DNA of 64,000 nucleotides from the NCBI RefSeq assembly GCF_047495875.1, contig NC_092458.1, positions 918,001-982,000 on the forward strand. The letters are read 5' to 3'. The position numbers were made by a program, and so were the translations under genes. Each line of letters begins with the position of its first letter. Within the stretch, counting starts at the first letter, position 1. Below, one piece after another: positions 1 to 12,040 of this stretch. The stretch is from Pithys albifrons albifrons. Lineage: Eukaryota; Chordata; Aves; Passeriformes; Thamnophilidae. Below the pieces are notes generated by a model. The model did no database searches. It had not been told where the DNA came from and saw nothing but the letters and a program-made list of their open reading frames with translations.

Positions 1-3000
1 TAATACTTGAGATGCAAACTGAAAGTTCTGGTTGAAATTTCTCCCCTTTCCCCTCCTACTGCACATATGGAAATCCTTCTAACAGTGGGAGAACCTGTTA
101 CATTCCATAACAATTCTGCTACTGAAAAATGGAAAAGCAGCATTGAGGAAAGATTAAACAAATGCAGGTTATCAAACCTCCCTGTGTTATTTGCAGCTTG
201 TGTTTTTCATTTCTAACTGAGGAATTTGCCTATGTGCATAGACCCACATTTTAAATACTGAAAATAGATCTTAAGGGCTATTTTAATGTGGAGTTCTATC
301 TTCTAAGCAGGGGGACAGTGGAAAGAGGGCAAATCAGTTAAAACAGAAACAGCCTCAGGTATCCTATAAACAAAAAGATGTGTTGAGCATGTAAGTGCTC
401 TTCTTTTCTGCTGTCCTCTACCAGACCTGTTCAAAGAAATTCGTGCAGTCTTTTTAAGTTATTACCAGCCTCAGAAAACACTTTAGGAAGACCAAATAAT
501 CCATGGTTTAAATCTGTATAGCACTGTTGAAGAGCAGTTCACTGTTTGATTACAGCATTTGAAATGTGTTATGAAAGTCACATTGTGCTTTTATCCAGAG
601 AATCAAATGGTAATGCAAATGGCAGCATTAATGGCCAATAAATTAATTATGCTCAACAGTGAATTAATAATGAAATGAAGAATTAATTCCTTTTTTAGTG
701 AAGATCATCTTAAATGTTTCATTCCTCCTCTCATTCTGTTTCACAATTCCCCACTGTGATCACAACTTCCTTTGCAGGCACCTGAATGACTAGACAGCTC
801 CATACCTTCAGCAGAGACTTCAAGGTTTAGATAAGATGTTAACCTAAGAAAATGTTAGCTCTTCTTTTTTAAGCATATTTCAAATTGCAGGGCTCATAAA
901 AGAGATTTGAAATATACAGTTTAATGATATCTGGTGGGAATACTTCACAGCAGACAAGTTTTCCCTCAGGTTTTTCTTCCATGTTTAGTGTACGTTTTTC
1001 CTGACCTGTTGTTGATTTCATTGTTTGCAGCATGTCTGTCTATCCTGTATCTGCAGAGTAAAGACAAACTACATGTGAACCACCTGAAAGGAAAACTAGT
1101 AGAAATAAATCAATTTATGTAATAAAACGAGAAATTTAAACACAAGGTCAGACCAAGACATGAATTCTGAGAGGAAACAGCCTCCTTTCCAGCTTGGCTG
1201 TTAATACCTAGCTGTTGCTAGTTCTGCAGGAAGCTCCCTGTGGGAATCTCTGCATTTTGGTGATGTTCCCCTGCATCCCTTTGACTCGTTAGAATTCTTG
1301 TGACGTCTGAAGAAGCAAAAGAATGAGCAGCATTTGAGCATACGAAGGATCTTCTGAGTTGCAGAAACAGATGTCTGATGTCTAATATCTTGCTTCTAAG
1401 TTCAAGTCTACTCCATTAGGTTTAGTTAAACCCTAAGGCTCAGGTTACCTTAGCATTGTAAAGAGAAGAGACACAGAATTCTTGCCACCAGTAGACCACC
1501 TTACTTATAAATTACCAGGATGGAGAGGTAATTCTGAAAGTGGCTTCCATTTAGGTGTGATTAGATGGGCCTCTTTTCAGACACACCAAAGCTCTGAGAG
1601 AGATCATGTTGTTTGGGAATGCCAGTCCCATCCATTGCACCCTGCACTTAGTGGTGAGATGTCACACTGTCAACATGCCATTAGTTTATGGGGCAAGTTA
1701 TCTATGTTTTTTCTTCCTTCAAACACAAAAAGAACCCTGAAGCATTCAGGGTTTCTGAATTACATGGTTATCCATGACAGCTGATGGAATTGTAAAAGTT
1801 AATGACCAGTGTTAAGCAATCAATCTGTCAGCTTTTGGGGAATTAAATTATAGGAAATCAAAAGTCAGCAGCCACTATAACATTTTCCTGGAGGTGCAGT
1901 ATTCTGATGTGTTTGAGAGTCTACTGGCTGTCACCCATAACCTAGGACAGCTGGTTTTGTTCCTTCAGCAGCAGTATTGCACCTTCTTCAGCATCTCAAA
2001 CCCAGGGCATACAGGCAGGATGTTCTGTTGATTGTGGCAAATAGCATGTGCCTCTGAAGGCAGAATCTATCTTCCCTTTCCAATTTCCTTCGGAAAAAAA
2101 CCCCAAACCTGCCTTACACTCTTTCTAGATTCTTGACACAGTCAGAGCACATCATTCCATCTAAAATGTTTGACAAATTTTATATTCTGAAGGAAAACAG
2201 ATAATCTTTTGAGGAAATTGTGTGAGCCTACAGTAAACCTTAATAGCCTGTCCTTATGAAGTAATTTTTAAACACTTTTTTCTATCTCTTATTTTGATTT
2301 TATTTCTGATTTGCTGGATGAAAAATTTGATCCTGCAGGGCAAAAGTTTTAGAGAAAACTATACATTTTTCAACACAGGGTTGTGAGAAAAATAAGAATT
2401 GCATCCCTTTTTTAAATTGTTACTCTCATCTAATTCAGCTAGTCAGATGTAAAAGACAAATGGACATTACAAACCTTCATATTTCTTTTTAAAATTCACC
2501 TCATCTGGATTTTGTCACTCACTTCTCTTGCTGTTAAAGCCACTGATCTTTGTTGTGTCTTTTGCAAGGGGATGCTGCTACTGGTACTGGTACCCTGTGT
2601 GTTTAGTATCCCCTGACCTTTACCTTTCTTCACACTATTACACTGGTATATTTAGGTAGGGCAAAAGCCACAAGAAAAACTACATAATAACTACCCTCTA
2701 GTTTTGAAATTTCACTCTAAACCATCATTCCAGGTGTTGCTGTTGTCCATGCTATCTCCTGCCAAGGAGGCACAGAGAAGGTACCCGCCCTTCAGCACGG
2801 GTGCAAGCTCTGTGTTACCAATGGGGTTTCACTGGGTGGCCTTGAGGAGAAAGTCCTGTGCTCATGAGCTGCTCACTGCACTCTTGAAGTAAACTAACTC
2901 TTATGAACTTGTGCTCTGTCTTCAAAAAGAATGGAGCAAAGTCCATACCAAAATGCATTCTCCTTTTGATTCACTGCCATTCATTCTGTAGAAAAGGTAA

Positions 3001-6000
3001 ATGATGCGTTTGGAATGGTCAGCTCAGCAGAAGCCAATTCAGATACAGAGTTACTCCAGGTACTTATTCAGCCCTTGTCTTTTCACAGCAGCAAAGGATC
3101 ATGTTTACAGTGGATCATCTACAGGGTTAATTTTGCACAGAACCAATTTAGATAATACAATTAAAACATTTTCCAGCCTTGACATGCCTGCCTTCAAACT
3201 TCCCCAGCTGGCATCAATGTTCAATACTTCTCTGCATGCAGAACTTAACTTTTCTTATTTCATTGACATTAGGATGTATGATCCTTATGTGTCTCTCTGA
3301 ACTTCAGTAAAAAGAGAACAGTTGAAATGAAAGTAATATCCACTTAAAAAATAATATAACAATGATTTAATGAAAGCTGTGTCCTTTGCCCAAGGAGCCT
3401 CTTATTATCCCTGTCTCTTTAGCTTTGGAGTTTGAGACAGAGCACTATGTTTAATTATTTACTGGTTGCTATAGTGGTGTTAAATGAACCTTTGAGACTG
3501 TCACGTGCTGGGCAGAGCTGAAGCAGATCTGCAGCAACTTAAGTTTCCACAGATTCAAGAAACCCCATATCCCCATTTTCAGAAGGCAGACAAGGAGCTG
3601 GGAGAAAAATCAGACACTGCAGCCTGCATCTAATGATCCAGGAAGCTCTCAGAAAGTCATCTCTTTCTCTTAGAACTGTCCTCAGTTTCTCTGTTCCTGC
3701 TCCCTGCCATTTCACATTACTTCAGTGTACAAAAATGAGTTTTCAAGCTTTCTGATGCCAAGGCTGTTAACTCACAGAGTATCTCCATATTCAGACAAGT
3801 TCAATGTGTATGAAGAACACAATGATGCATAAAACAGATGCATTGCATTATGCAGCAGTCTAATTTATTTCATGAAATATATAACAAATGAGCAAATATA
3901 TTTTGATGCCACAGCTATGAACACTGCAGTGTTACAGTAATTCAGCATGAATGATGGAGTTGAAAGCCATTATTTGTGAAGTGCGAGTTGATGAGTTAGC
4001 AAAGTAAGATATTCTGGGCATCCAGATGAGAATTTTCTAAATGTATACAAAAATTATTGAAAGGGAAAAGAGGTGACCAAAACAAAAGAAAGAAAAAAAG
4101 TATGCAAACTGAAATACTCTGTGAGGAAAACCATGACTTGTTTGCAACAAAGAAGTTTGTGGCATCTGCTAAGAAGCAACAAATAGATTTCATTTAGTAT
4201 TGTTTTCTTTCATAAAACTGACCACTTTATCTTTTCCTAGGTTATACAAAAGTACATCAATAAAACATTTGTTTATGCCACTTTTTCAAAGTAATACAGT
4301 GTGAGGAACTTGTCTAGGAAAAAATGTTAAGACTCTGGACTTGCTTTCCAGCTCCTTCAGACGGAGGGAGGGAATAAGGAGGGAAAAAAACCCCAAAATA
4401 AAAGATCCATAAGGGTGAGACTACAGATAGGATACCCAATCAAAAATAGTGCTTGACAGTCATTGAGTCAACAAGAAGAGGTACCTGCTAGGTGAAAACA
4501 GTAAAGAGATTTTCCTAGGAGTTGCATTCTGAGTGTTTTAGGTTCCAGTTATGTCCATGCAAGTTTTGAAAAACAAAATAGAGTCTCTGTAACTGAAGAT
4601 GAGTATAGAATAACCATAAAGGATGCAATTAGAGTAAGAGTGCCAAGGACAGGCACAATTCAGAGACAATTGTACAGGAAAGCAGCTGAAGCTGCTCTAC
4701 ATGACGATACAGAACTTATGCACTGGAGACCTGTCCCAGATCCACTGAAGCTACTAAATGCAAGGCTGGGAAGATGAGGGAGAACCCTGTACTACTGACC
4801 TAAGGAAAAGTGAATTCATGCCCTGAAATATTTTCCCTTGATAAAAATTTTCGTGCATATTGTGGAAAGGCAAAAATCTGTAGGATTGCCAGCAACTTGT
4901 CCACTCAGTGCAGTGCTGATTTTATTTGTGAGTGCCCTAATAGGTCTTGCTTGCTTCTGCTTCAGGGAATAAAGCTCTATGAAGAGATCAGGCAAATGGA
5001 AAAGAAACACTGGCTAGATATAACCAAATAGCTGATAGGGGGCAGCTGACATTTCCTACTTATCCTTTGCATAGATTGCAATATACTGTGCTGGTAGCTT
5101 GAGCACTCAAACAAAATCCTCATTTAAAATCCATGCTGAGTAACATACTTAATGCAATTAAAGCAGTGAATTATTGAATAAACAATATCCCTAACTCAAG
5201 ATGGGATGTAGTGAGCTGGATCTTCTGTAGAATAGGGCATGGCTTGCATTCCTCCAGCATCCAGAGAGTTTGTCTGTCATCAGCCTTGTATAGAACAGAA
5301 TGAATCAACTTGTCTTCTGTCAAGACCTTCATCTTATAGATCTACAAATAAGCAAATCTGAAATTTGCATTAATGGACCTACTGACAGTTTTCAAAAAAT
5401 TTCTGTCAGGTTTTTTTAGGAAAACTGCTTCAAAGGCTTTAAAAAATGTGAGCTCAGGCAAATGGAAACAAAGATGAAAAAATATTAAACACAGTCTGAA
5501 ATATTTCTGTTTCCAAAGTCCCAAGTTGCTTGTGAGTATAAATCACACAATTGACATTAATGAATTATGATTTAGGAAATAATTTCTTTTCACAGGTTAA
5601 AAAAGCAACTTTTACTTTTTAGTGCATATATAAAATTTCTCACATTATATAAATGTAGATTGTTTTAAAATGTGGACTACTTTTAACAGAAAACAAGCTC
5701 ACATATTTTTCAGTAATTCTGCACTGTATCCTTTATATACGACCACCAGAAATGAATGAATATTAGAAAAAACTACAGATTTCTGGTATATAAATTTCTT
5801 TTATTTTCACAGATTTAAAATCCCTTAGGAACCATTTCACAGTCTAAGTCTAACTGATGATATTTATGGTCATGTCTCAGAATCAGCTAAATCATTTGAG
5901 CACCATTCTTTTATCTGGGAGATGACCTTTTATTTTCAAAGTACAGCATACGCTGCATAACTCTGGTAAATGATCTGTGGATAGGAAGGACTGTCTTGCT

Positions 6001-7140
6001 TCCCTGAAAGCTTTGGAATGTATTGTGATTCATTAAAGACATCCCAGAAACTGTAAGTAATGCCAAAATGTTGTATATCTTATTTCAGCCTTCAGTGATA
6101 CTGACACAATCTAAGCTGACATAACTCCTAAACAGTATAAAGTAATTTAGAAGCAAAAATATTTTGGTCAAAAATCTAAGTTTTATACTGAATTCTCTTG
6201 TCTCCCCAGGAAGTTCAGAGACATTTGCAACAGAAATCTCTTCATTTTTTCTCTTGACTTGTTTTCCTTAGAGTCAAGTTATTTTTAATTTCATTTATTA
6301 TATTCCTGCAGATAATCAATAGATTTGATTTAGACTGGCAAGTTGGCTCTCTATAAAGAGATCTCGAGGAGAGAGTCAATTACTGCATTGGAGACTCCTC
6401 AAGAGGACAAATCTGTAAGCAATCTAATCGCTGTCATCATTTATCAGGTGGCACACCACTAGCTGGCATTTTTTGTGATACAGGTGAGTAGAGCAAGACT
6501 TTTGAACGAAGAATTAAACTTTGTATAGCATAAGAAAATCAAGCTTTTTTGGCATAAGACCCCCAAATGCAGCTCTTCTTACAGCCATATTTACGGGGAT
6601 TGATTCTCAACCTCCCATGGATCCATCTTCCTCCGGCAGAATGAGGCATTGCAAGCGTAAAATGCTTTTGCTTTTATTTGCACCCTGCCTGAGCTGTGAG
6701 AGCCTCCAGCACCAGGCTCTGGCCCTTTGAACAGCACATTGAAGGTAATGAATTGCTTCCTGTATCACATTAGTGGAGGTGTTCTCATATTGAAAACCTT
6801 AAGGTGAAGTTGTTATTGCTGTCATATTCTGGCAGTGCGTCCACATATTCCTGAGGAGTAGAGAAGTAATGAAGACACTCAGTTAACAGCATCCAATGTC
6901 ACTTTGGTGCACTGGGAAAGTGGGACTGCTCATCTTAAATACTGTTTGGCTGCATCCAGGTGTTGTGCTGGGGTGAATAGGCAATGTAAGCGTTTATAAA
7001 AATTGACAAAGAGGTGTAACTTCCCTCTCTTCCCATTATTGGCCCCTGCAGTTGTGTTGTGGTCACGTTGCAGGGTCCTGGACCCACAGCTGTGCTGTCC
7101 TGGCTGTTCAGGCTGTCACTGCCCTGACCCAGAGCAGGGG
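1..7140. other. Unique non-coding sequence, no gene seen
   Basis: AT-rich sequence with only short open frames (about 60-100 codons) that show no recognisable domain and no consistent splice-site framing. I see no transposon ends here. Several patches are high-complexity and rich in homeobox-, POU- and SOX-like words (about 600-690, 3810-3990 and 6340-6490); they are discussed as possible conserved non-coding elements. It could be intergenic or intronic, which the sequence alone cannot decide. Confidence 0.6.
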
Positions 7141-7173
7141 GAATGGGGACACACACCCCCACCCCCACCGCCA

Positions 7174-7179
7174 CCCCCC

Positions 7180-7196
<17 letters not shown>
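7174..7196. repeat. Poly-C run (23 C)
   Basis: An uninterrupted run of 23 C preceded by C-rich, A-interrupted sequence from about 7151. The minus strand is G23, which could fold as a G-quadruplex in principle. It directly abuts the CA-rich microsatellite, so the two probably expanded as one compound repeat. Run length is likely to be polymorphic and error-prone in assembly. Confidence 0.95.
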
Positions 7197-7210
<14 letters not shown>

Positions 7211-7407
7211 ACAAACACACACAGACACACACACACAGACACAGACACACACACACACAGACACACACACACACACACACAGACACACACAGACACACAC
7301 AGACACACAGACACAGACACACACAGACACACACACACACAGACACACACACAGACACACAGACACACACAGACACACACACACAGACACAGACACACAG
7401 ACACACA

Positions 7408-7452
<45 letters not shown>

Positions 7453-7659
7453 ACACACACACAGACACACACACACACACAGACACAGACACACACACAC
7501 ACACACAGACACACACACACAGACACAGACACACACACAGACACAGACACACACACAGACACACACACAGACACAGACACACACACAGACACACACACAG
7601 ACACAGACACAGACACAGACACACACACACAGACACACACACACACACACAGACACACA

Positions 7660-7690
<31 letters not shown>
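7197..7690. repeat. Compound (CA)n / CACAGA microsatellite
   Basis: About 494 bp of alternating purine-pyrimidine repeat, mainly CA with regularly interspersed CAGA steps that create octamer and longer super-units. All long open frames across it, on both strands, are repeat translations (Thr-His / Cys-Val type) and not genes. Alternating CA/TG tracts can adopt Z-DNA. The length is far above a typical short avian microsatellite, so collapse or expansion in assembly is possible. Confidence 0.97.
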
Positions 7691-7692
<2 letters not shown>

Positions 7693-9394
7693 TCAGGGCT
7701 ATAAGACACTTTTGTGTGGTTTAACCCACTGGCATGGAGGCAGGAACATACGTCATGACATAAAAGCCACCTGAGGCAGGGCTGGGCTGCCAGGCAGAGA
7801 CCTCCAGGAGGACAACAGTTCTCTTGTGGCTTCTACCAACATAATTCAAAGTGCCTCATTAGCAGGCAAATCCCCACCCTCCCTTGTTAGGATGTAGTAT
7901 GGCTCTTCTAACGTAGAGTGCTTGGGTTTTGGACAACTTTCCTTTGATATTTCTGGAATAAAAGAAGACTGTTCAATCAAATGACTTTCAAGGAGAAAAG
8001 CCAGTAAAGAGAAGAGTCGCACAGTCTGTCTTAAATAATTTGATTTATGGATTGGTTTTCTTCATAAATATTCACTCCTGGTTCCTTTATTTTCTTAATT
8101 TATTTTTTTTCTGGCTGTTGTGAATCCAAATTTAAATGCATCCATGGTGTAAAAATGTGTATATCCTTCCCTTTGAATGCATAAAAAAGACAATAAATGC
8201 CACGGTAATCCATTGATTTCTGGATATGTCATTTAGTCACATGGTGAAGTGAATGGATTTCTCTGGTTAGAAACAAACTTCAGAAGCAAGAACTCTGTTT
8301 CTTATGAAATGTGGGACTGTTTGCTTGGTTTTAACTCTTTCAACATTCTCAGCATTATGAAATTAAGAAACCACATTTCTTTCTGTTACAGCAGCCAGAA
8401 GTTACAACAAGGTAATATTCTGCTGATGTCCATTGCTGCAGCCTCAGTGCTGTGACAGAGTACTTGTGTTGTGCTGCGTGGGGTCATAATGAGGTCACAC
8501 AAAAGACTTTGCTTCCTCCTGTTGTCCTGTGCACTGAGGCAGGGCAGTTATACTGGTGTAGTTGAGTCCTTCCACAGCAGCTCATTGAGGGGGTAGAGAA
8601 GGACAAAGATATGGTTTCTTCTACTCTGTGTGGCAAGAGAGCTCGATGGAGTCACAGAGAAACAAGTGTGTCCTTTCAAAGGCTGCCAGAAAAGACTTCT
8701 GATCACACTTGATGTTTTGGAGGCATAAAGTCACCTCCATTTTTTATAGCGAGTCTGTTTTTTCAGATTGCGTGGCATGAGCAGGTAGTAGCTACCTGTG
8801 TGTATTGTAGAAAAGCACCTGTCTTTGGACATCCCTTGGCTTTAGGACATCATACCTAGCAGTGAGGATTGGCAAATGCAAAACATATGTACAGATTTCT
8901 GAGTCTTCAACTGCTGCAGTAAAGTGTAATTTCTTCAGGGGGTTGTTTTGCTTTGCTTGTTTGTTTTGGTTGGGAATGAGGGCCTTACACATTTTCATTT
9001 TTATTAACAGTAAAGGAAATTGAAGAATGATTTCACTTGGAATGACTTTTTCTTTCCCCAGGACTACATGGCACCTGTGTATATATTTGCTGTGCTCTAA
9101 GATGAAGGTATTTCTTCTGAAGTTGGAAATAAAAGGCTTTGACTTTTGGAAGGATTTTACATTTTAGATTCATCTGTTTCCTTTTTTGTATCCTTGTCAT
9201 AAACAATGTGGGATCAAGAGATTTCTAGAAGGAGTCTTTTGTGAAAGTGCTAGTATCAAGTGGGTTCTAACCACAGATGTTGTAAAAGACTCACCTAAGA
9301 GATAATAACTAACAGATACTGCTTTTCCTGAAAGTTCTTTTCACAAGCGAGAGTAGTACCATGTTCCATATAGTGGATATAGCAGAAGTAGACA
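7691..9394. other. Unique non-coding sequence
   Basis: No gene or clear repeat recognised. Just after the microsatellite (about 7750-7800) there is a CRE-like TACGTCA word followed by TGACATAAAAG, a promoter-like arrangement with no supported transcript. The remainder is AT-rich. Confidence 0.5.
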
Positions 9395-9580
9395 TTTATT
9401 CAGCTACAGCACTGGGCTATGAGACTGTAAATCTAAGATCTGTTCCCAGCTCTGTCTCAGAGTCTGACTTTGCTCCCTAAGGCAAGTCATAGACTCTGTA
9501 CCCCAATGCTAACCTGAAAAAAGACAGTTACAGCTTGTGCAGTTTTTTGCACACCCTGAGATTAAATTATATGAAACTGT
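9395..9580 (+). mobile_element. Possible MIR-type (core-SINE) relic
   Basis: The order of words resembles the MIR core-SINE: a 'ctgggctatgagac' start, then 'gttcccagctctg', then a GACTTTG-type step and 'aaggcaagtca', followed downstream by 'gagattaaat'. In MIR these correspond to the tRNA-derived to core segment and the GGGCAAGT region. Birds retain a low number of such ancient SINEs. Divergence is high and I cannot score the alignment, so this is a pattern match from memory of the family. Confidence 0.4.
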
Positions 9581-12007
9581 AGGATAGATTTCAGATTCTT
9601 GGGATAATGGGTGGGTGAATGGATTAGCAGGGTGGATATTATTTTTGAGATATATAAATGTGGAGAAAGTCACTTATTTTTCTCCACTAAATGGAGAAGG
9701 TAAAGATATTATAAATGGTTTTTTTCTCTGGTAAATGAATGCACACATGTGAGATACTTGTAGACTTATTTTAACTGCCTCTGACTAACAATTAGTGAAA
9801 AATATGCATATTGGTGAATACATGACTACAGGAGCAAGCTCTTGTACTGATGATGTTACGATAGCTAATAACCAATTCACATAAGAAATTATCTGTTGCA
9901 AGCATGTTAGTAAGAGAAAACAGGAAGAGGATAAATCTTATCCTAACATCTATCTAAAATGATGAGTTTACAAGAGCAAAATGACACAGATGTGAGAGGC
10001 AGAGTAAGACTGCTGTACTGACCATTTAACTGTATGGTAAGGTATTTTGATTTAGCTGTGCTCAGCCTGCCAGTGATCCTGTTTTGCATCATGCAGGCAG
10101 GTGCAGAAGAGACTTGTTTGCTAATTAGTGTTATGATTTGAGATGCACGGCTGTAATGAAGCATGAAATGGCAGTCACAAGTGATATTCCTGCAACCCTT
10201 GTACGTCAGCCTGATGAGATGGCTGCACTTTGTCAATATCAGCAGGTAGAAAGTCCCAGAAGAAAAATACTAGATCAAGGGGTTATTTAATAGAGGGCAA
10301 TTAAAGAGACTGATAGTCCTAATTACACATGCAGGTGCAGAAACTAGTTAGGTTTTTAGTACTGTGGTGACAAGAGTTACAGTCTGTTAGGTTCAGACTG
10401 CTAAGCATGCTGCAAAGGAAACATGTTAATTCAGAGCATCAAAGGGCATTAGAAAATCCCTGCCAGACAACAGCAATGGTGAGAACCTCACCAGTCAGAT
10501 CTGCTGTTGTTTGGTGAACTCCTGGGCTGGTGAGAGCCCAGGAGTAGCTATGGAGTCAGTGCTTCACAAACGTGTCAAGGTGACATACAGAACACAAGCA
10601 CCTTGAGGCACCACAGTCACATGCCCAAGATGGCTGGCTGGCTGCTGCATGGGCATCTTGTTCATTATATTCCATTTCAGATAGCAATTTTCAAGGATTT
10701 TTTGCAAGAGTAAGATTGGACAAGGCAAATTCTGATAGTGTAAAAAGCCATAGAGAACAGACAAGTCTTTTCCACTGCATCCATAAAATCCAGCCAAGGA
10801 GTGCCTTGTGGTGCTCTTGCCTTGGCTGTGTCATACCCTCATGTCAGGCAAGACTTGACACAAGCTGGCTCTTCTGCACTCTGTGTCACTCCTGTTTCCA
10901 TGCTGAGTAAACAGGGGGATATGTTCCACACGAGAGCCCAGTCTGACTATGATGACAAAGGGGACAAAATCTGTGGACTAATCATCACAGTAATTAGTAG
11001 GTGCAGTCAAAATCTTTATTGTTAGCTGTTCTTCTTTCAGAAAGAGTACAGCAAAACAGCACAGAAGGGAACACGGGCTCAGGTTCCAAGTAGTGATTAC
11101 CTGAAAGTGTATCTGTACATTTTTGTTACTTCATAGAAGAGTATTTTGAAATCAGTCTTACTCATCAAGCATTTTAACTGCTTTGGTGAAAAACAATCTC
11201 TAAATTCTCTATTATTCTTCTATGCACAGACTTCCTAAGAGGTGCAAAATGCTGAAACTCATAGTCTGAGCCCTGAAGAAATTCACGTAATGCAGTGAAA
11301 TGATTGTTTCTGACTTGAGAACTTCACATTCATTTATACTTATTCTAAAACACTCCCAGCTTTTCTGCTCTTGGTCCAGATTATGAAATGGTATTACCAG
11401 GTCTGATCTCTGACATGGCAGCTATTTCCTCCAAACTGCCATTTGATTCAGTTGTGACTGATATTATCACTGTAAACCTTCTCTGCACTGAGACCCATCT
11501 GCAGCTGAAAGCCAAGTCAGAATAGTTTATTCCAGTTCATTAAAAGCCATCTTTGGTTTTTTCCTTTCTCCATTCCTTCAGTCATGGGTAATTTTACAGT
11601 GCTTTTCTAAGATAGTGTTTCATTAGTATTTTAATCACAGTACAATATAACAGATGTTTTAATGACCTATCTTTTATTTTGCTTAAAATATCTGATTGAA
11701 AAAAAACCAAATTATATTTCTGTCTTTCTTTTCTCTATTTCATGTTCTTAAAACCTATGGAAATTCAAACTTAATTCTATTTATTTATTTTTAATTTATA
11801 CATGGAGCACTTAATTCCTGATCATAACTATAAAAAGAAATTATGCAAGACTTGGCAATTCCCTTAACTCAGCTTTGTGAGATTTGTGTCAACCCATTTT
11901 TCCCAGTCTTTCAGAGAGTCTTACAATGGCAGGGCACTCATATGCTCTGGGAAGTACTTTGCCCAATTTTGTTTAGACTGCAGAGTTGCTGAGGGTGAAT
12001 TCTGCCC
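9581..12007. other. Unique non-coding sequence
   Basis: No gene, RNA gene or clear mobile element recognised. Short frames around 9943-10236 and 10564-11025 have no domain and overlap one another on opposite strands, so they are treated as chance. A POU-like ATGCATAT word occurs near 9805. Confidence 0.5.
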
Positions 12008-12040
12008 TATCATAGAATCGTTTAGGTTGGAATGGAAAAG
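12008..12040 (-). mobile_element. CR1 LINE 3'-terminal fragment
   Basis: The sequence 'tcatagaatcgtttaggttgga' (given in part) is the antisense of the CR1 3' tip: one terminal octamer followed by the start of the 3' UTR. Only about 30 bp are recognisable, so this is either a severely 5'-truncated insertion or an eroded one. CR1 copies commonly truncate like this because reverse transcription begins at the 3' end. Confidence 0.6.

Noticed and set aside
6935..7774. Long overlapping frames on both strands (up to about 250 codons)
   Set aside because: They are translations of the CA/CAGA repeat, with Thr-His or Cys-Val periodicity, and run through all frames; not coding.
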